In this document: piece by piece, positions 21,065 to 29,517 of the stretch
How the letters are laid out: every line of letters starts with the position of its first letter
Numbering within the stretch: the stretch's first letter is position 1
Assembly (NCBI GenBank): GCA_035632055.1
Contig: DASQHO010000006.1
Span: forward strand, 1-64,000
Reading direction: 5' to 3'
Origin: REEB95 sp035632055
GTDB lineage: Bacteria > Pseudomonadota > Alphaproteobacteria > ATCC43930 > CGMCC-115725
Length of the DNA stretch: 64,000 nucleotides
Notes under the pieces: generated by a model
What the model saw: the letters and a program-made list of their open reading frames with translations, nothing else
Databases searched by the model: none
What the model was told of the DNA's origin: nothing
Translations under genes and position numbers: made by a program

Positions 21065-21164
21065 TTTACAACTTTACACTGCGCACAATTATTAGCACGA
21101 AAATACACACTATTTACGAATTTTATTATCGCTGAGGGTAGAAATTTCGCAAGTGCAATGTAAA
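21065..21164. promoter_or_regulatory. AT-rich divergent promoter region with TTTACA boxes
   Basis: This gap is far richer in A and T than its surroundings. TTTACA occurs at 21065-21070 and again at 21073-21078, TTTACG at 21113-21118, and TGTAAA at 21159-21164. RamB/PccR-type regulators are known to bind AT-rich TTTGCAAA-like sites, so these could be sites for the adjacent regulator. The link is inferred. Confidence 0.4.
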
Positions 21165-21225
21165 CTTCATAACGTGCGGCCGAGTGCCGGTGTCGTCGGC
21201 AGACGGTCCAGTGATGGAGGGTGGC

Positions 21226-22239
21226 GTGAAAATTTGCGTGTTCGGTGCGGGTGCGATCGGCGGCTTCCTGGGCGCCAAGCTCTCGCAGTCGGGCGCCGAT
21301 GTTTCGCTGGTGGCGCGCGGCGCCAATCTGGCGGCGATCCGCACCCACGGCCTAAGGCTGCGTGCCGACGGCCAAGAGATCGTCGCGCGGCTGCCGGCGA
21401 CCGACGATCCGGCCGAGCTCGGCCCGCAGGATTACGTCATCGTCACGCTCAAGGCCAACCAGATCGACGCCGCGCTCGACCGCTTTGCGCCGCTGCTCGG
21501 TCCCGACACTGTCATCGTCACGGCCGTCAACGGCGTGCCCTATTGGTATTTCCATCGCCATCCGGGCGAATGGGAGAACCGCAGCATCGCCAGCGTCGAT
21601 CCCGGGCGGCGGCAATGGACCTTGCTCGAGCCGGAGCGTGCGATCGGCTGCGTGGTTTATCCGGCAACCGAGCTGGTGGCGCCCGGCATCGTCGAGCATG
21701 TTTATGGCGACCGCTTTCCGATCGGTGAACCGTCAGGCGAAATCAGTCTGCGCTGCCAGCGGCTGTCGGCGGTGTTTGCTGCCGCTGGCCTCAAGGCGCC
21801 GGTGCTCGACAATATCCGCGACGAAATTTGGCTCAAGCTGTGGGGCAACCTGTGTCTCAATCCGCTGAGCGCGCTCACCGGTACGACGCTCGATGTGCTG
21901 TGCGGCGAGGCCGGTACGCGCGACATCGCCCGTGCAATGATGCGTGAGTCGCAGGCGATCGCCGAACGGCTTGGCGTCCGCTTCCGTGTCGATCTCGAAC
22001 GCCGGCTCGACGGTGCGCGCAAGGTCGGCGCGCACAAGACCTCGATGCTGCAGGATCTGGAACGCGGCCGGCCGCTTGAAATCGATGCGCTGGTGACTGC
22101 GGTGCAGGAACTCGGCCGCCTGGTCGAGGTGCCCACGCCGACGCTCGATGTGGTGCTGGCGTTGATCCAGCACCGCGCCGAAGCCTTGCGGCTTTACGAA
22201 CGTCCGGTGATAGACGCCGCCGCGGTCGCCGCCGAATAG
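21226..22239 (+). CDS. panE: 2-dehydropantoate 2-reductase (ApbA/PanE family)
   Basis: PanE reduces ketopantoate to pantoate with NADPH in pantothenate synthesis. The Rossmann motif is at the N-terminus, KICVFGAGAIGGFLG, and KANQ and the LWGNLCLNPLSALTG segment carry family substrate-site residues. The open frame runs back to 21184, but the GTG at 21226 is preceded by GGAGGG at a good distance and gives the standard N-terminus; length is then 337. Some ApbA homologues reduce other 2-keto acids, so the symbol is probable rather than certain. Its last 46 bases overlap the convergent rsmD. Confidence 0.85.
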   Translation: MKICVFGAGAIGGFLGAKLSQSGADVSLVARGANLAAIRTHGLRLRADGQEIVARLPATDDPAELGPQDYVIVTLKANQIDAALDRFAPLLGPDTVIVTAVNGVPYWYFHRHPGEWENRSIASVDPGRRQWTLLEPERAIGCVVYPATELVAPGIVEHVYGDRFPIGEPSGEISLRCQRLSAVFAAAGLKAPVLDNIRDEIWLKLWGNLCLNPLSALTGTTLDVLCGEAGTRDIARAMMRESQAIAERLGVRFRVDLERRLDGARKVGAHKTSMLQDLERGRPLEIDALVTAVQELGRLVEVPTPTLDVVLALIQHRAEALRLYERPVIDAAAVAAE

Positions 22240-22790
22240 CGTAGAAACACGATCTTGGCCGCGCCGTAACGGCGCTCGTCCAGTTCGGTGAATCCAGCGG
22301 GCGGCGCGAGTTCGCGCTTCGCCGAAAGCTCGGCGACCGCAATGGCCTCGGGCAGCAGCCAGCCCGCCGCGGCCAGCGCGGTCAGCGCCGATGCCGTCAA
22401 GTCCTCGGCATAAGGCGGATCGAGAAACACCAGCGATGCCGGCGCACTGGCACGCGGCGGCCGCAGCGCGTCGGCGGACAAAAGCGCGGTTTGGCGCTCG
22501 GCGCCTAAAGCAGCGATATTGGCTGCGAGCACCACGCGCGCTTCCCGGTCGCGTTCCATGAAGCTGACGAAGCGTGCACCGCGCGACAGGGCTTCGAGGC
22601 CGAGCGCGCCGCTGCCGGCGAAGGCATCGAGCACGATCGCATCCTCGTAGATCGGCCGCGGCGCGAACGCCGCGTGCGCCAGGATATTGAAAATCGCCTC
22701 GCGCGCGCGGCCCGCTGTCGGACGGACGTTGCCGCCCGACAACGGCGTTAATTTCCTGCCGCGATGCTTGCCGGCGATGATGCGCAGCAC
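22194..22790 (-). CDS. rsmD: 16S rRNA (guanine-966 N2) methyltransferase
   Basis: RsmD methylates G966 of 16S rRNA during small-subunit assembly. The 198-residue protein starts with RIIAGKHRGRKL and RPTAGRAREAIFN, then the SAM-binding VLDAFAGSGALGLEALSRGA and the catalytic DPPY. Its 3' end overlaps panE on the opposite strand by 46 bases; the overlapping C-terminal tail (AATAAASITG) is not conserved and may be an extension into that gene. The amidotransferase gene lies four bases upstream. Confidence 0.94.
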   Translation of the reverse strand: MLRIIAGKHRGRKLTPLSGGNVRPTAGRAREAIFNILAHAAFAPRPIYEDAIVLDAFAGSGALGLEALSRGARFVSFMERDREARVVLAANIAALGAERQTALLSADALRPPRASAPASLVFLDPPYAEDLTASALTALAAAGWLLPEAIAVAELSAKRELAPPAGFTELDERRYGAAKIVFLRYSAATAAASITGRS

Positions 22791-22794
22791 AGGT

Positions 22795-23511
22795 TTAGCC
22801 GCGCGCGGCTTCGATGAAAGCGCCGAATATGCGCGTGTCGCCTTCGCTCAGGCGATACTCCGGATGCCACTGCACGCCGAGCACGAAGCGCCGGTTCGGA
22901 TCCTCGATACCTTCGATCACGCCATCCGGCGCGATGGCATCGACGATAAGGCCGGGCGCGGCGTCCTTCACGGCCTGATGATGCGCGCTATTGACCGGCA
23001 TCTCCGCCAGCTGCGTCACGCGGCGCAGCAGGGTGTTAGGCGCGATTTTCACCGTATGTCCTGGCTCGGTGCGCGGATTGGGCTGTTCGTGCGGCAGCGC
23101 GTTCCTGATCTCGTCGGGAATGTGCTGGATCAGTGTGCCGCCGAGCGCGACATTCAAGAGTTGCTCGCCGCCGCAAATGCCAAGCACCGGCAGGTTCTTC
23201 GCCAGCGCCGCATTGCAGATCGCCAGCTCGAATTCGGTGCGTCGTGTTTTGAGCGAAACAGTTTCGTGTTTGGTCGTGGCGCCGAACAAGGCCGGATCGA
23301 CGTCGAACGCGCCGCCGGTGACGATCAGACCGTCAAGCAGCGCCAGATAATCGCCGGCACGCTCGGGTTCGTGCGGCAATAGCACCGACAATCCACCCGC
23401 CTGCGCCACCGCTTCGCAATAATTCTCGCGAAGCGCGTACCAGGGATGGGTTTTCGAATAGCCGCCGGGCGGCTCATGATCAAGGGTGAGGCCGATGACC
23501 GGTTGTGCCAT
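22795..23511 (-). CDS. Class I glutamine amidotransferase-like hydrolase (PuuD/peptidase C26)
   Basis: The 238-residue protein matches gamma-glutamyl-gamma-aminobutyrate hydrolases. GLIVTGG, the nucleophile elbow GICGGEQLLN and QWHPEY supply the expected Cys, His and Glu triad. PuuD members release GABA in putrescine breakdown, but no other puu genes are present, so another gamma-glutamyl amide may be the substrate. It is four bases upstream of rsmD and divergent from tadA across 47 bases. Confidence 0.88.
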   Translation of the reverse strand: MAQPVIGLTLDHEPPGGYSKTHPWYALRENYCEAVAQAGGLSVLLPHEPERAGDYLALLDGLIVTGGAFDVDPALFGATTKHETVSLKTRRTEFELAICNAALAKNLPVLGICGGEQLLNVALGGTLIQHIPDEIRNALPHEQPNPRTEPGHTVKIAPNTLLRRVTQLAEMPVNSAHHQAVKDAAPGLIVDAIAPDGVIEGIEDPNRRFVLGVQWHPEYRLSEGDTRIFGAFIEAARG

Positions 23512-23558
23512 GTTGGCGCCAATCTATGACCGCGCCGCGCGCGCAGCAAGGAAGCCGC

Positions 23559-24014
23559 ATGATCGATCTGGAGATAAAGCCGATGGCCCTGGCGCTTGCC
23601 GCCGCTGAGCGCGCTGCCAAGGCGGGCGAGGTGCCGGTCGGTGCCGTGCTCATTGATGCGCGTGGCGCGGTGCTGGCGCAGACGGCGAATCAGGTCGAGG
23701 CACTCGGCGATCCGACCGCGCATGCCGAACTCTTGGCGTTGCGCGAAGCCGCAGTCCGGCGCGGCCGACCGATTCTCGACGACTGCGATCTCTACGTCAC
23801 ACTCGAGCCGTGCGCGATGTGCGCGGGCGCTATCGCCTTGGCGCGCATCCGGCGCCTCTATTTCGGCGCCAGCGATCCGAAAGGCGGTGCGGTCGAGCAC
23901 GGGCCGCACTTCTTTCAACAACCGACCTGCCACCACCAGCCGGAGGTTTATGGCGGGATCGACGCGACACGCGCGGGCGAACTATTGCGGCGCTTTTTCG
24001 CTGACCGGCGCTGA
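23559..24014 (+). CDS. tadA: tRNA-specific adenosine deaminase
   Basis: TadA converts the wobble adenosine 34 of tRNA-Arg(ACG) to inosine. The zinc site is complete: HAELLALREA gives the zinc His and catalytic Glu, and LEPCAMCAGAI gives both cysteines. A GGAAG site precedes the ATG at 23559, giving 151 residues; the open frame extends to 23505 but enters the divergent promoter. The last 33 bases overlap the convergent purD. Confidence 0.94.
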   Translation: MIDLEIKPMALALAAAERAAKAGEVPVGAVLIDARGAVLAQTANQVEALGDPTAHAELLALREAAVRRGRPILDDCDLYVTLEPCAMCAGAIALARIRRLYFGASDPKGGAVEHGPHFFQQPTCHHQPEVYGGIDATRAGELLRRFFADRR

Positions 24015-25295
24015 GGCGCGGCGACGGCCGATGGCGCGCCAGCCGATATCGCGCCGGCAGAAGCCCTGCGGCCAATCGATCTTGTCGACCACAGCATAGG
24101 CGCGCTTCTGCGCCTCGCGCACCGACCGGCCGCGGGCCACGACATTGAGGACACGGCCGCCGTCTGCGACCAACTTGTCACCGACGCGCTTGGTGCCGGC
24201 GTGAAAGATGCGGACCGACGTATCGGCACCCGCGGCGACGTCGAGACCGCGAATCTCGCTGCCCTTCACCGGCGTGCCGGGATAACCCTTGGCTGCCATG
24301 ACAACACAGAGTGCTACTTCGTCGCGCCAGCGCAGGTCGAAATCCTCGAGCTCGCCGTCATGCGCGGCAATCAGCGCGGGCAGTAGATCGCTCTTGAGCC
24401 GTGTCAGCAAGACCTGGCATTCGGGGTCGCCGAAGCGGCAATTGTATTCAATGACCTGCGGTCCGGTCTTGGTCAGGATCAGGCCGACATAGAGGATGCC
24501 CTTGTACGGCTTGCCTTCGTCGCGCATGGCGTGGACGGTCGGCAGGACGATCTTCTCCATCACCTGTACTTCGATTTCGGGCGTCAGCACCGGTGCCGGC
24601 GAATAGGCGCCCATGCCGCCGGTATTGGGCCCGGTGTCGCCGTCGCCGACGCGTTTATGGTCCTGCGCTGAGGCGAGACCGAGCGCGCGCTTGCCGTCGA
24701 CCAGCGCGAAGAAGCTGACTTCCTCGCCTTCGAGAAAATCCTCGACCACGATCTCGGCGCCAGCGGCGCCAAACTTCTTCGTCACCATCGCCGTATCAAC
24801 CGCGGCCAACGCTTGGCGCGTGGTGGTGGCGACGGTCACGCCTTTACCGGCCGCAAGCCCATCCGCCTTCACCACAATGGGCGCCTTGTGCTTGCGGATA
24901 TATTCCTTGGCGGCGGCTGGATCTGTGAAGCGGCGATAGGCCGCGGTCGGGATGTTGTACTTGGCGCATAGATTCTTGGCGAAGGCCTTCGAGCCTTCGA
25001 GCGCGGCGGCGGAAGCGGTCGGACCGAAAGCGGCGATGCCGTTGGCTTCGAGCGTGTCGACCAGTCCGGCGACCAACGGCCCTTCCGGACCGATTACCAC
25101 GAAGTCGATCTTCTCCTGCTTGCACAGTTTGACGATGCCGTCGATGTCGGTCGCTGCCACTGCGACGCAGGCCGCCTCGTCGGCGATCCCGGGATTGCCC
25201 GGCGCGCAGAACAGCGTGTCGCACAACGGTGACGACGAGATCGCCCAGCACAGTGCGTGCTCGCGTCCGCCCGATCCAATCACCAACACGCGCAA
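23982..25295 (-). CDS. purD: Phosphoribosylamine-glycine ligase (GAR synthetase)
   Basis: PurD joins glycine to phosphoribosylamine in the second step of purine synthesis. The 437-residue ATP-grasp protein begins VLVIGSGGREHALCW and contains VVIGPEGPLVAGLVD, VVKADGLAAGKGV, GPNTGGMGAYSPAP and EYNCRFGDPE. The C-terminal 15 or so residues (RRRASAPVSE...) extend beyond the usual end and lie in the region overlapping tadA by 33 bases. It is divergent from xseA across 75 bases. Confidence 0.96.
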   Translation of the reverse strand: MRVLVIGSGGREHALCWAISSSPLCDTLFCAPGNPGIADEAACVAVAATDIDGIVKLCKQEKIDFVVIGPEGPLVAGLVDTLEANGIAAFGPTASAAALEGSKAFAKNLCAKYNIPTAAYRRFTDPAAAKEYIRKHKAPIVVKADGLAAGKGVTVATTTRQALAAVDTAMVTKKFGAAGAEIVVEDFLEGEEVSFFALVDGKRALGLASAQDHKRVGDGDTGPNTGGMGAYSPAPVLTPEIEVQVMEKIVLPTVHAMRDEGKPYKGILYVGLILTKTGPQVIEYNCRFGDPECQVLLTRLKSDLLPALIAAHDGELEDFDLRWRDEVALCVVMAAKGYPGTPVKGSEIRGLDVAAGADTSVRIFHAGTKRVGDKLVADGGRVLNVVARGRSVREAQKRAYAVVDKIDWPQGFCRRDIGWRAIGRRRASAPVSEKAPQ

Positions 25296-25370
25296 GCGGC
25301 TCTCCTCGCAAGGACCTTATTCGTCCGGCCCGTTTCCCCCGTCGGCGGCGCTCTTGTATCATAGCGCGCG

Positions 25371-26819
25371 ATGACGGAAAGCCATTCGCCGACCACGGAT
25401 TCGGGCCCCGGTGCGCTACGTTCCAATCTGCCCGAATACACAGTTTCTGAGATATCTCAAGCGGTTAAGCGGGCGCTTGAAGCCGATTTCGGGCATGTCC
25501 GGGTGCGCGGCGAAATCTCGGGATTCAAGCGCGTTGCATCCGGTCATTGCTACCTCACGTTGAAAGACGCCGAATCGAACCTCGACGGCGTGATCTGGCG
25601 AACCGCGTTCGGTCGGCTTGCGCTGAAGCCGGAAGACGGCATGGACGTGGTCTGTACCGGCCGAATCACCACCTATCCCGGCCGCTCGAAATATCAGTTG
25701 ATCATCGAATCGATCGAACTCGCCGGCGTCGGCGCGCTATTGAAGCTGCTCGAAGAGCGCAAGAAAAAGCTCGCCGCCGAAGGCCTGTTTGATGAATCGC
25801 GCAAACGCAAGCTGCCGTTCCTGCCCGACGTAATCGGCGTGGTCACGTCGCCGACCGGCGCGGTGATCCGCGATATCCTGCACCGCCTGGCCGATCGTTT
25901 TCCGCGCCGCGTCCTGGTATGGCCGGTGCCGGTACAGGGGGAAGGCGCGGCCGAAGAAATTGCCGCGGCGATCGCCGGCTTTGACGCGCTCGACGGCGGC
26001 GGCGCTGTGCCGCGTCCGGATCTGCTGATCGTGGCGCGCGGTGGCGGCAGTCTCGAAGATTTGATGGCCTTCAACGAGGAGATCGTCGTGCGTGCGGCCG
26101 CCGCCTGCCGGATTCCACTGATCTCGGCGGTCGGTCACGAGACCGACACGACGCTGATCGATTTCGCCGCCGACCGGCGTGCGCCGACGCCGACGGCGGC
26201 CGCAGAGATGGCGGTGCCGGTGCGGCTAGACCTCGTCGCCGATGTCGCTGCGGCAACGCATCGCCTGGCGCAGGCATTGGCACGCTTCATGGACGATAAG
26301 TTCCTGCGGATTGAAGGCTTGGCGCGCGGCCTGCCCGATCCGCGCAGCTTGATCGAGACAGCGCAGCAACGGCTCGACGACCGCAGTGAGCGCCTACGGC
26401 TCGGCATCGGTGCGCTGCTGCGGCTGCGCGGCCAAAGCATGCAGGCCCTGGGCCGGATGCTGCGTCGTGACATGCTCGAACGCGAAGTCGGGCGTTTGCG
26501 CGGTACGGTTGCCGACCTCGCCGAGCGCTTGGCGCCGGCCGTTGCGCGCCTGATACAGCAGCGGGAGATCGCGCTGGCGGGCGCCGCCGGTCGGCTCGCC
26601 AGCTGGCGCCAGGCACAGGACAAGGTGCTAGAGCGCGGCTATGTGCTGGTACGCGACGCCAAGGGCGCGGTGCTGACGTCGGCGCGTGCGGTTGCACCTG
26701 GCGCCGATCTGGCGCTCGAATTCCACGACGGCAAGGTAGCGGCGCGCGCCATCGGCCGCGAAGTCGAAAAGCCGGCAAAGGCGCCGGTACCTAAGCGCGA
26801 ACAGGGCAAGCTCCTGTGA
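25371..26819 (+). CDS. xseA: Exodeoxyribonuclease VII large subunit
   Basis: XseA with XseB degrades single-stranded DNA. The 482-residue protein has an N-terminal OB-fold (EYTVSEISQAVKRALE, VRVRGEISGFK), the catalytic region (GVVTSPTGAVIRDI, ARGGGSLEDLMAFN, AVGHETDTTL, RAPTPTAAAE) and a long C-terminal helical part. xseB is not adjacent. A TATCAT hexamer at 25357-25362 is so close to the ATG that a promoter there would give an almost leaderless message. The stop overlaps the next gene by four bases. Confidence 0.95.
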   Translation: MTESHSPTTDSGPGALRSNLPEYTVSEISQAVKRALEADFGHVRVRGEISGFKRVASGHCYLTLKDAESNLDGVIWRTAFGRLALKPEDGMDVVCTGRITTYPGRSKYQLIIESIELAGVGALLKLLEERKKKLAAEGLFDESRKRKLPFLPDVIGVVTSPTGAVIRDILHRLADRFPRRVLVWPVPVQGEGAAEEIAAAIAGFDALDGGGAVPRPDLLIVARGGGSLEDLMAFNEEIVVRAAAACRIPLISAVGHETDTTLIDFAADRRAPTPTAAAEMAVPVRLDLVADVAAATHRLAQALARFMDDKFLRIEGLARGLPDPRSLIETAQQRLDDRSERLRLGIGALLRLRGQSMQALGRMLRRDMLEREVGRLRGTVADLAERLAPAVARLIQQREIALAGAAGRLASWRQAQDKVLERGYVLVRDAKGAVLTSARAVAPGADLALEFHDGKVAARAIGREVEKPAKAPVPKREQGKLL

Positions 26820-27712
26820 TCCGTCTCGCGGTTGCTGCGTTGCTCGCGGTCGTCGCAACCAACGCATTCGCCGGTAATGTGACGCTCAACGGCACCCTGA
26901 CCCAGGGCGCGCTGATCCGGGGCTTCGCCGGGCCGGGCGCCCGGGTCACGCTCGATGGCAAACCCGTGCGAGTGGCGCCTGACGGACATTTCATCTTTGG
27001 CTTCGGTCGCGATGCGCCGGTGCGGGCGACGCTCGACGTCGTCTTCCACGACGGTTTGCACCTCCATCGCGTGCTCGACATCGTCCCGCGGCACTACGAC
27101 GTGCGCCGGATCGACAATTTACCGCCAGCCGAAGTCACACCGCCGCCGGAATCGCTGGTACGCATCAAACGCGAAGCAGCTGAAGTCGACCGGGCGTTCG
27201 CGCAACAGAGCGATAGCGTCGCCTTCGAAACGCCGCTCGAATGGCCGGTGATCGGGATCATCACCAGCGTTTATGGCAGCCAGACCTTCCTCAACGGCCA
27301 GGCGCGGCAGCCGCATCTCGGCGTCGATATCGCCGCGCCCGCCGGCACGCCGATCAAGGCCGCCGCCGGAGGCGTCGTCAGCCTCGCCAAGCCCGATCTG
27401 TACTTCACCGGCGGCACCGTCATTATCGATCACGGTTACGGCCTGTCGACGCTTTATATCCATATGCGGAACATCGCCGTCCGCACCGGCGATCGTGTGA
27501 CGCAGGGCCAGACCATCGGCGAACTTGGCGAAACCGGGCGGGCCACCGGTCCAAATCTCCATTGGGGCCTGGTGTGGGGCGAGGTGCGCCTCGATCCCGC
27601 CTTGGCCGCGCGACCAATGCCGCAGCCGGAAACCGTTAGTCCGGCCAGCGCCGGTGCAGCCAGAACCACTGTTCCGGCCGGCGACGAACCCATCCTTCCA
27701 CCGCTGCGTTAA
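26816..27712 (+). CDS. Secreted M23 (LytM-type) peptidase-like protein
   Basis: The 298-residue protein has a cleavable signal peptide (residues 1-20, ending NAFA), a beta-rich N-terminal domain, then a LytM domain from about 140 on. Zinc ligands are seen at His167 and Asp171 (PHLGVD) and His249. The motif that is normally HLH reads NLH, so the first, catalytic histidine is Asn247. It may be a weak or non-catalytic peptidoglycan-binding homologue, or part of an alphaproteobacterial subgroup with this variant. It starts with GTG inside the xseA stop. Its last 77 bases overlap the convergent lpxL-like gene. Confidence 0.85.
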   Translation: MIRLAVAALLAVVATNAFAGNVTLNGTLTQGALIRGFAGPGARVTLDGKPVRVAPDGHFIFGFGRDAPVRATLDVVFHDGLHLHRVLDIVPRHYDVRRIDNLPPAEVTPPPESLVRIKREAAEVDRAFAQQSDSVAFETPLEWPVIGIITSVYGSQTFLNGQARQPHLGVDIAAPAGTPIKAAAGGVVSLAKPDLYFTGGTVIIDHGYGLSTLYIHMRNIAVRTGDRVTQGQTIGELGETGRATGPNLHWGLVWGEVRLDPALAARPMPQPETVSPASAGAARTTVPAGDEPILPPLR

Positions 27713-28526
27713 CCGCCGTCATCAACTGCTGGACGTCGGCCTGGCTATCGCCGGTTCGCGGCAGCGTGATCGGCGGATCGGCGACGAAATGGAACGTAGC
27801 GCCGCGCACCCGCTCGACGCGGCAAGGCAGCACGACGCAGTCGTAACGCAACGCCAGGCGCGCCAGCGCCGGCGCGGTCATTGCGTCGCGGCCGAAGAAT
27901 GGCACGGCGATGCCGTCGTTCATCTTCTGATCGACTAGCATGCAGATGTGTTTGCCCTCGGCGAGCGCGCCGATGGCGCGCCGCGCGGCGACGCTGCCTT
28001 TGGGAACCAGTTCGCTGCCGACGACACCGCGCGCTTCGTTGATGAGCGCGTCGACGAACGGATTGTTGACGGCGCGGTAGATTTCGATCACGTCGAGGCC
28101 GGCCTGTGTCGCCGCCAGGGTCGCGATCTCCCAATTGCCGAAATGCGCCGAAAAGAAGATGAAGCGAGTCTTCGGTCCGCGCGCATCGACGATCTCGCGG
28201 AAGCCTTCGACCGTCACGCGACCGCCCGGCTCGTAGAGTTTGAATTTGCCGAGATGCGGATATTCGGCGACCACACGGCCAAGATTGTCCCACATGTCGC
28301 GCACGATGCGGTCGATGTCGGCCTCGGAGAGGCCGGGAAACGCCCACCGCAGGTTGAGCCGCGCCCGCTTGCTGATGCCAAGCAACGGCCCGAAACTGCG
28401 CGCCAGCCAGCCGCCTAGCGCCGATGCCGCATCGAGCGGCAACAGGCGGAAGAAGCCGACGGCGAGCCGCGCGAACAGACCCTCGGTCCAATCACGCACC
28501 CGCTTGGCGCCGTTGCGTTCAGCCAT
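27636..28526 (-). CDS. lpxL: Lipid A acyltransferase (LpxL/HtrB family)
   Basis: This inner-membrane enzyme transfers a secondary acyl chain to Kdo-lipid A precursor. The 296-residue protein has an N-terminal hydrophobic anchor (about 20-50) and the acyltransferase HxxxxE box HFGNWE near residue 127, with KGSVAARRAIGAL and LVDQKMNDGIAVPFFG downstream. LpxL versus another late acyltransferase cannot be separated by reading. It is last in the unit with waaA and lpxK, overlapping lpxK by eight bases. The long 77-bp antiparallel overlap with the M23 gene covers its C-terminal HRRWPD region. Confidence 0.85.
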   Translation of the reverse strand: MAERNGAKRVRDWTEGLFARLAVGFFRLLPLDAASALGGWLARSFGPLLGISKRARLNLRWAFPGLSEADIDRIVRDMWDNLGRVVAEYPHLGKFKLYEPGGRVTVEGFREIVDARGPKTRFIFFSAHFGNWEIATLAATQAGLDVIEIYRAVNNPFVDALINEARGVVGSELVPKGSVAARRAIGALAEGKHICMLVDQKMNDGIAVPFFGRDAMTAPALARLALRYDCVVLPCRVERVRGATFHFVADPPITLPRTGDSQADVQQLMTAVNAAVEGWVRRRPEQWFWLHRRWPD

Positions 28527-29517
28527 GCGTGGCCCGCTTGAGCGTGCGGTCGAGCAGGCCGTCGAGCGCGGTTTCGTCCTGCCACCCGATGGTCAGCGGC
28601 AGGTACTGGATGCGCGTTCGCCACGCTGACGCGAGACGCACCCAATCTTTTTCGGTGGTGATGAGAGTCGCGTGTGTCTGCTGCGCCAAATCGGCCAGGG
28701 CCGCCAGCTCGCGCTCGGTATAAAGGTGATGGTCAGGAAAACCGCGTGCGGCCACGACTCGTGCGCCGCTGCGGGCAAAATGGTCGAAGAATTTCTGGGG
28801 CCGGCCGATGCCGGCGAAGGCCACCAGCGCTTTGCCCGCGAGGTTCGCGGTCGCCGGCCGCGGCTCAGCCTGCAGCACAGGGATCGCGCCCAACCACGCC
28901 GAGGCGCCGGTCTGGTCGGCGCCGAGCATCACCACCGCGTCGGCACGTGCTAGGCCGTGCGCGATCGTCTCGCGCAACGGCCCCGCTGGCATGACGCGCC
29001 GATTGCCGAAGCCATAGCCGCCATCGAGGACAACCAGCGACAGGTCTTTGGCGAGCGTCGGATTCTGCAACCCGTCGTCCATCACGATCGCCTGGGCGCC
29101 AGTAGCAACAGAGGCGCGAGCGCCGGCCGCACGATCGCGCGCTACCCATGTCGGCGCGCCGCGCGACAGCATCAACGGCTCGTCGCCGACCGCCGCTGCA
29201 TCGTGGCGCTCGGAATCGACGCGCACCGGGCCGGTCAAAGTGCCGCCGTAACCTCGGCTCAGGATGTGGACTGCAACGCCGCGCGCAGTGAGGCGGCGCG
29301 ACAGGTCGGCGACAATCGGCGTCTTGCCAGCGCCGCCCGCCACCAGATTGCCGATGCAAATCACCGGCACTGGCGCGCGGTAGGCGTGGGCAAAGGTACG
29401 CCGCACCACGCCAACCGAATCATAGAGGCATCCGAGCGGCGCCAGCAGCAGCGACAGCGCGCCGCGCCGTGCCCAGAATTCAGGTGCGCTTGGCGGCATG
29501 AGGCGATAGTCGGTCAA
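28519..29517 (-). CDS. lpxK: Tetraacyldisaccharide 4'-kinase
   Basis: LpxK phosphorylates the 4' position of the lipid A disaccharide at the inner membrane. The 332-residue protein has an N-terminal membrane-associated helix, then the P-loop GNLVAGGAGKTP, SRGYGG, DDGLQNPTL and LVVLDGGYGFGN, all typical. Its start lies 38 bases inside waaA and its end overlaps lpxL by eight bases, so translation is coupled through the three genes. Confidence 0.94.
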   Translation of the reverse strand: MTDYRLMPPSAPEFWARRGALSLLLAPLGCLYDSVGVVRRTFAHAYRAPVPVICIGNLVAGGAGKTPIVADLSRRLTARGVAVHILSRGYGGTLTGPVRVDSERHDAAAVGDEPLMLSRGAPTWVARDRAAGARASVATGAQAIVMDDGLQNPTLAKDLSLVVLDGGYGFGNRRVMPAGPLRETIAHGLARADAVVMLGADQTGASAWLGAIPVLQAEPRPATANLAGKALVAFAGIGRPQKFFDHFARSGARVVAARGFPDHHLYTERELAALADLAQQTHATLITTEKDWVRLASAWRTRIQYLPLTIGWQDETALDGLLDRTLKRATHG

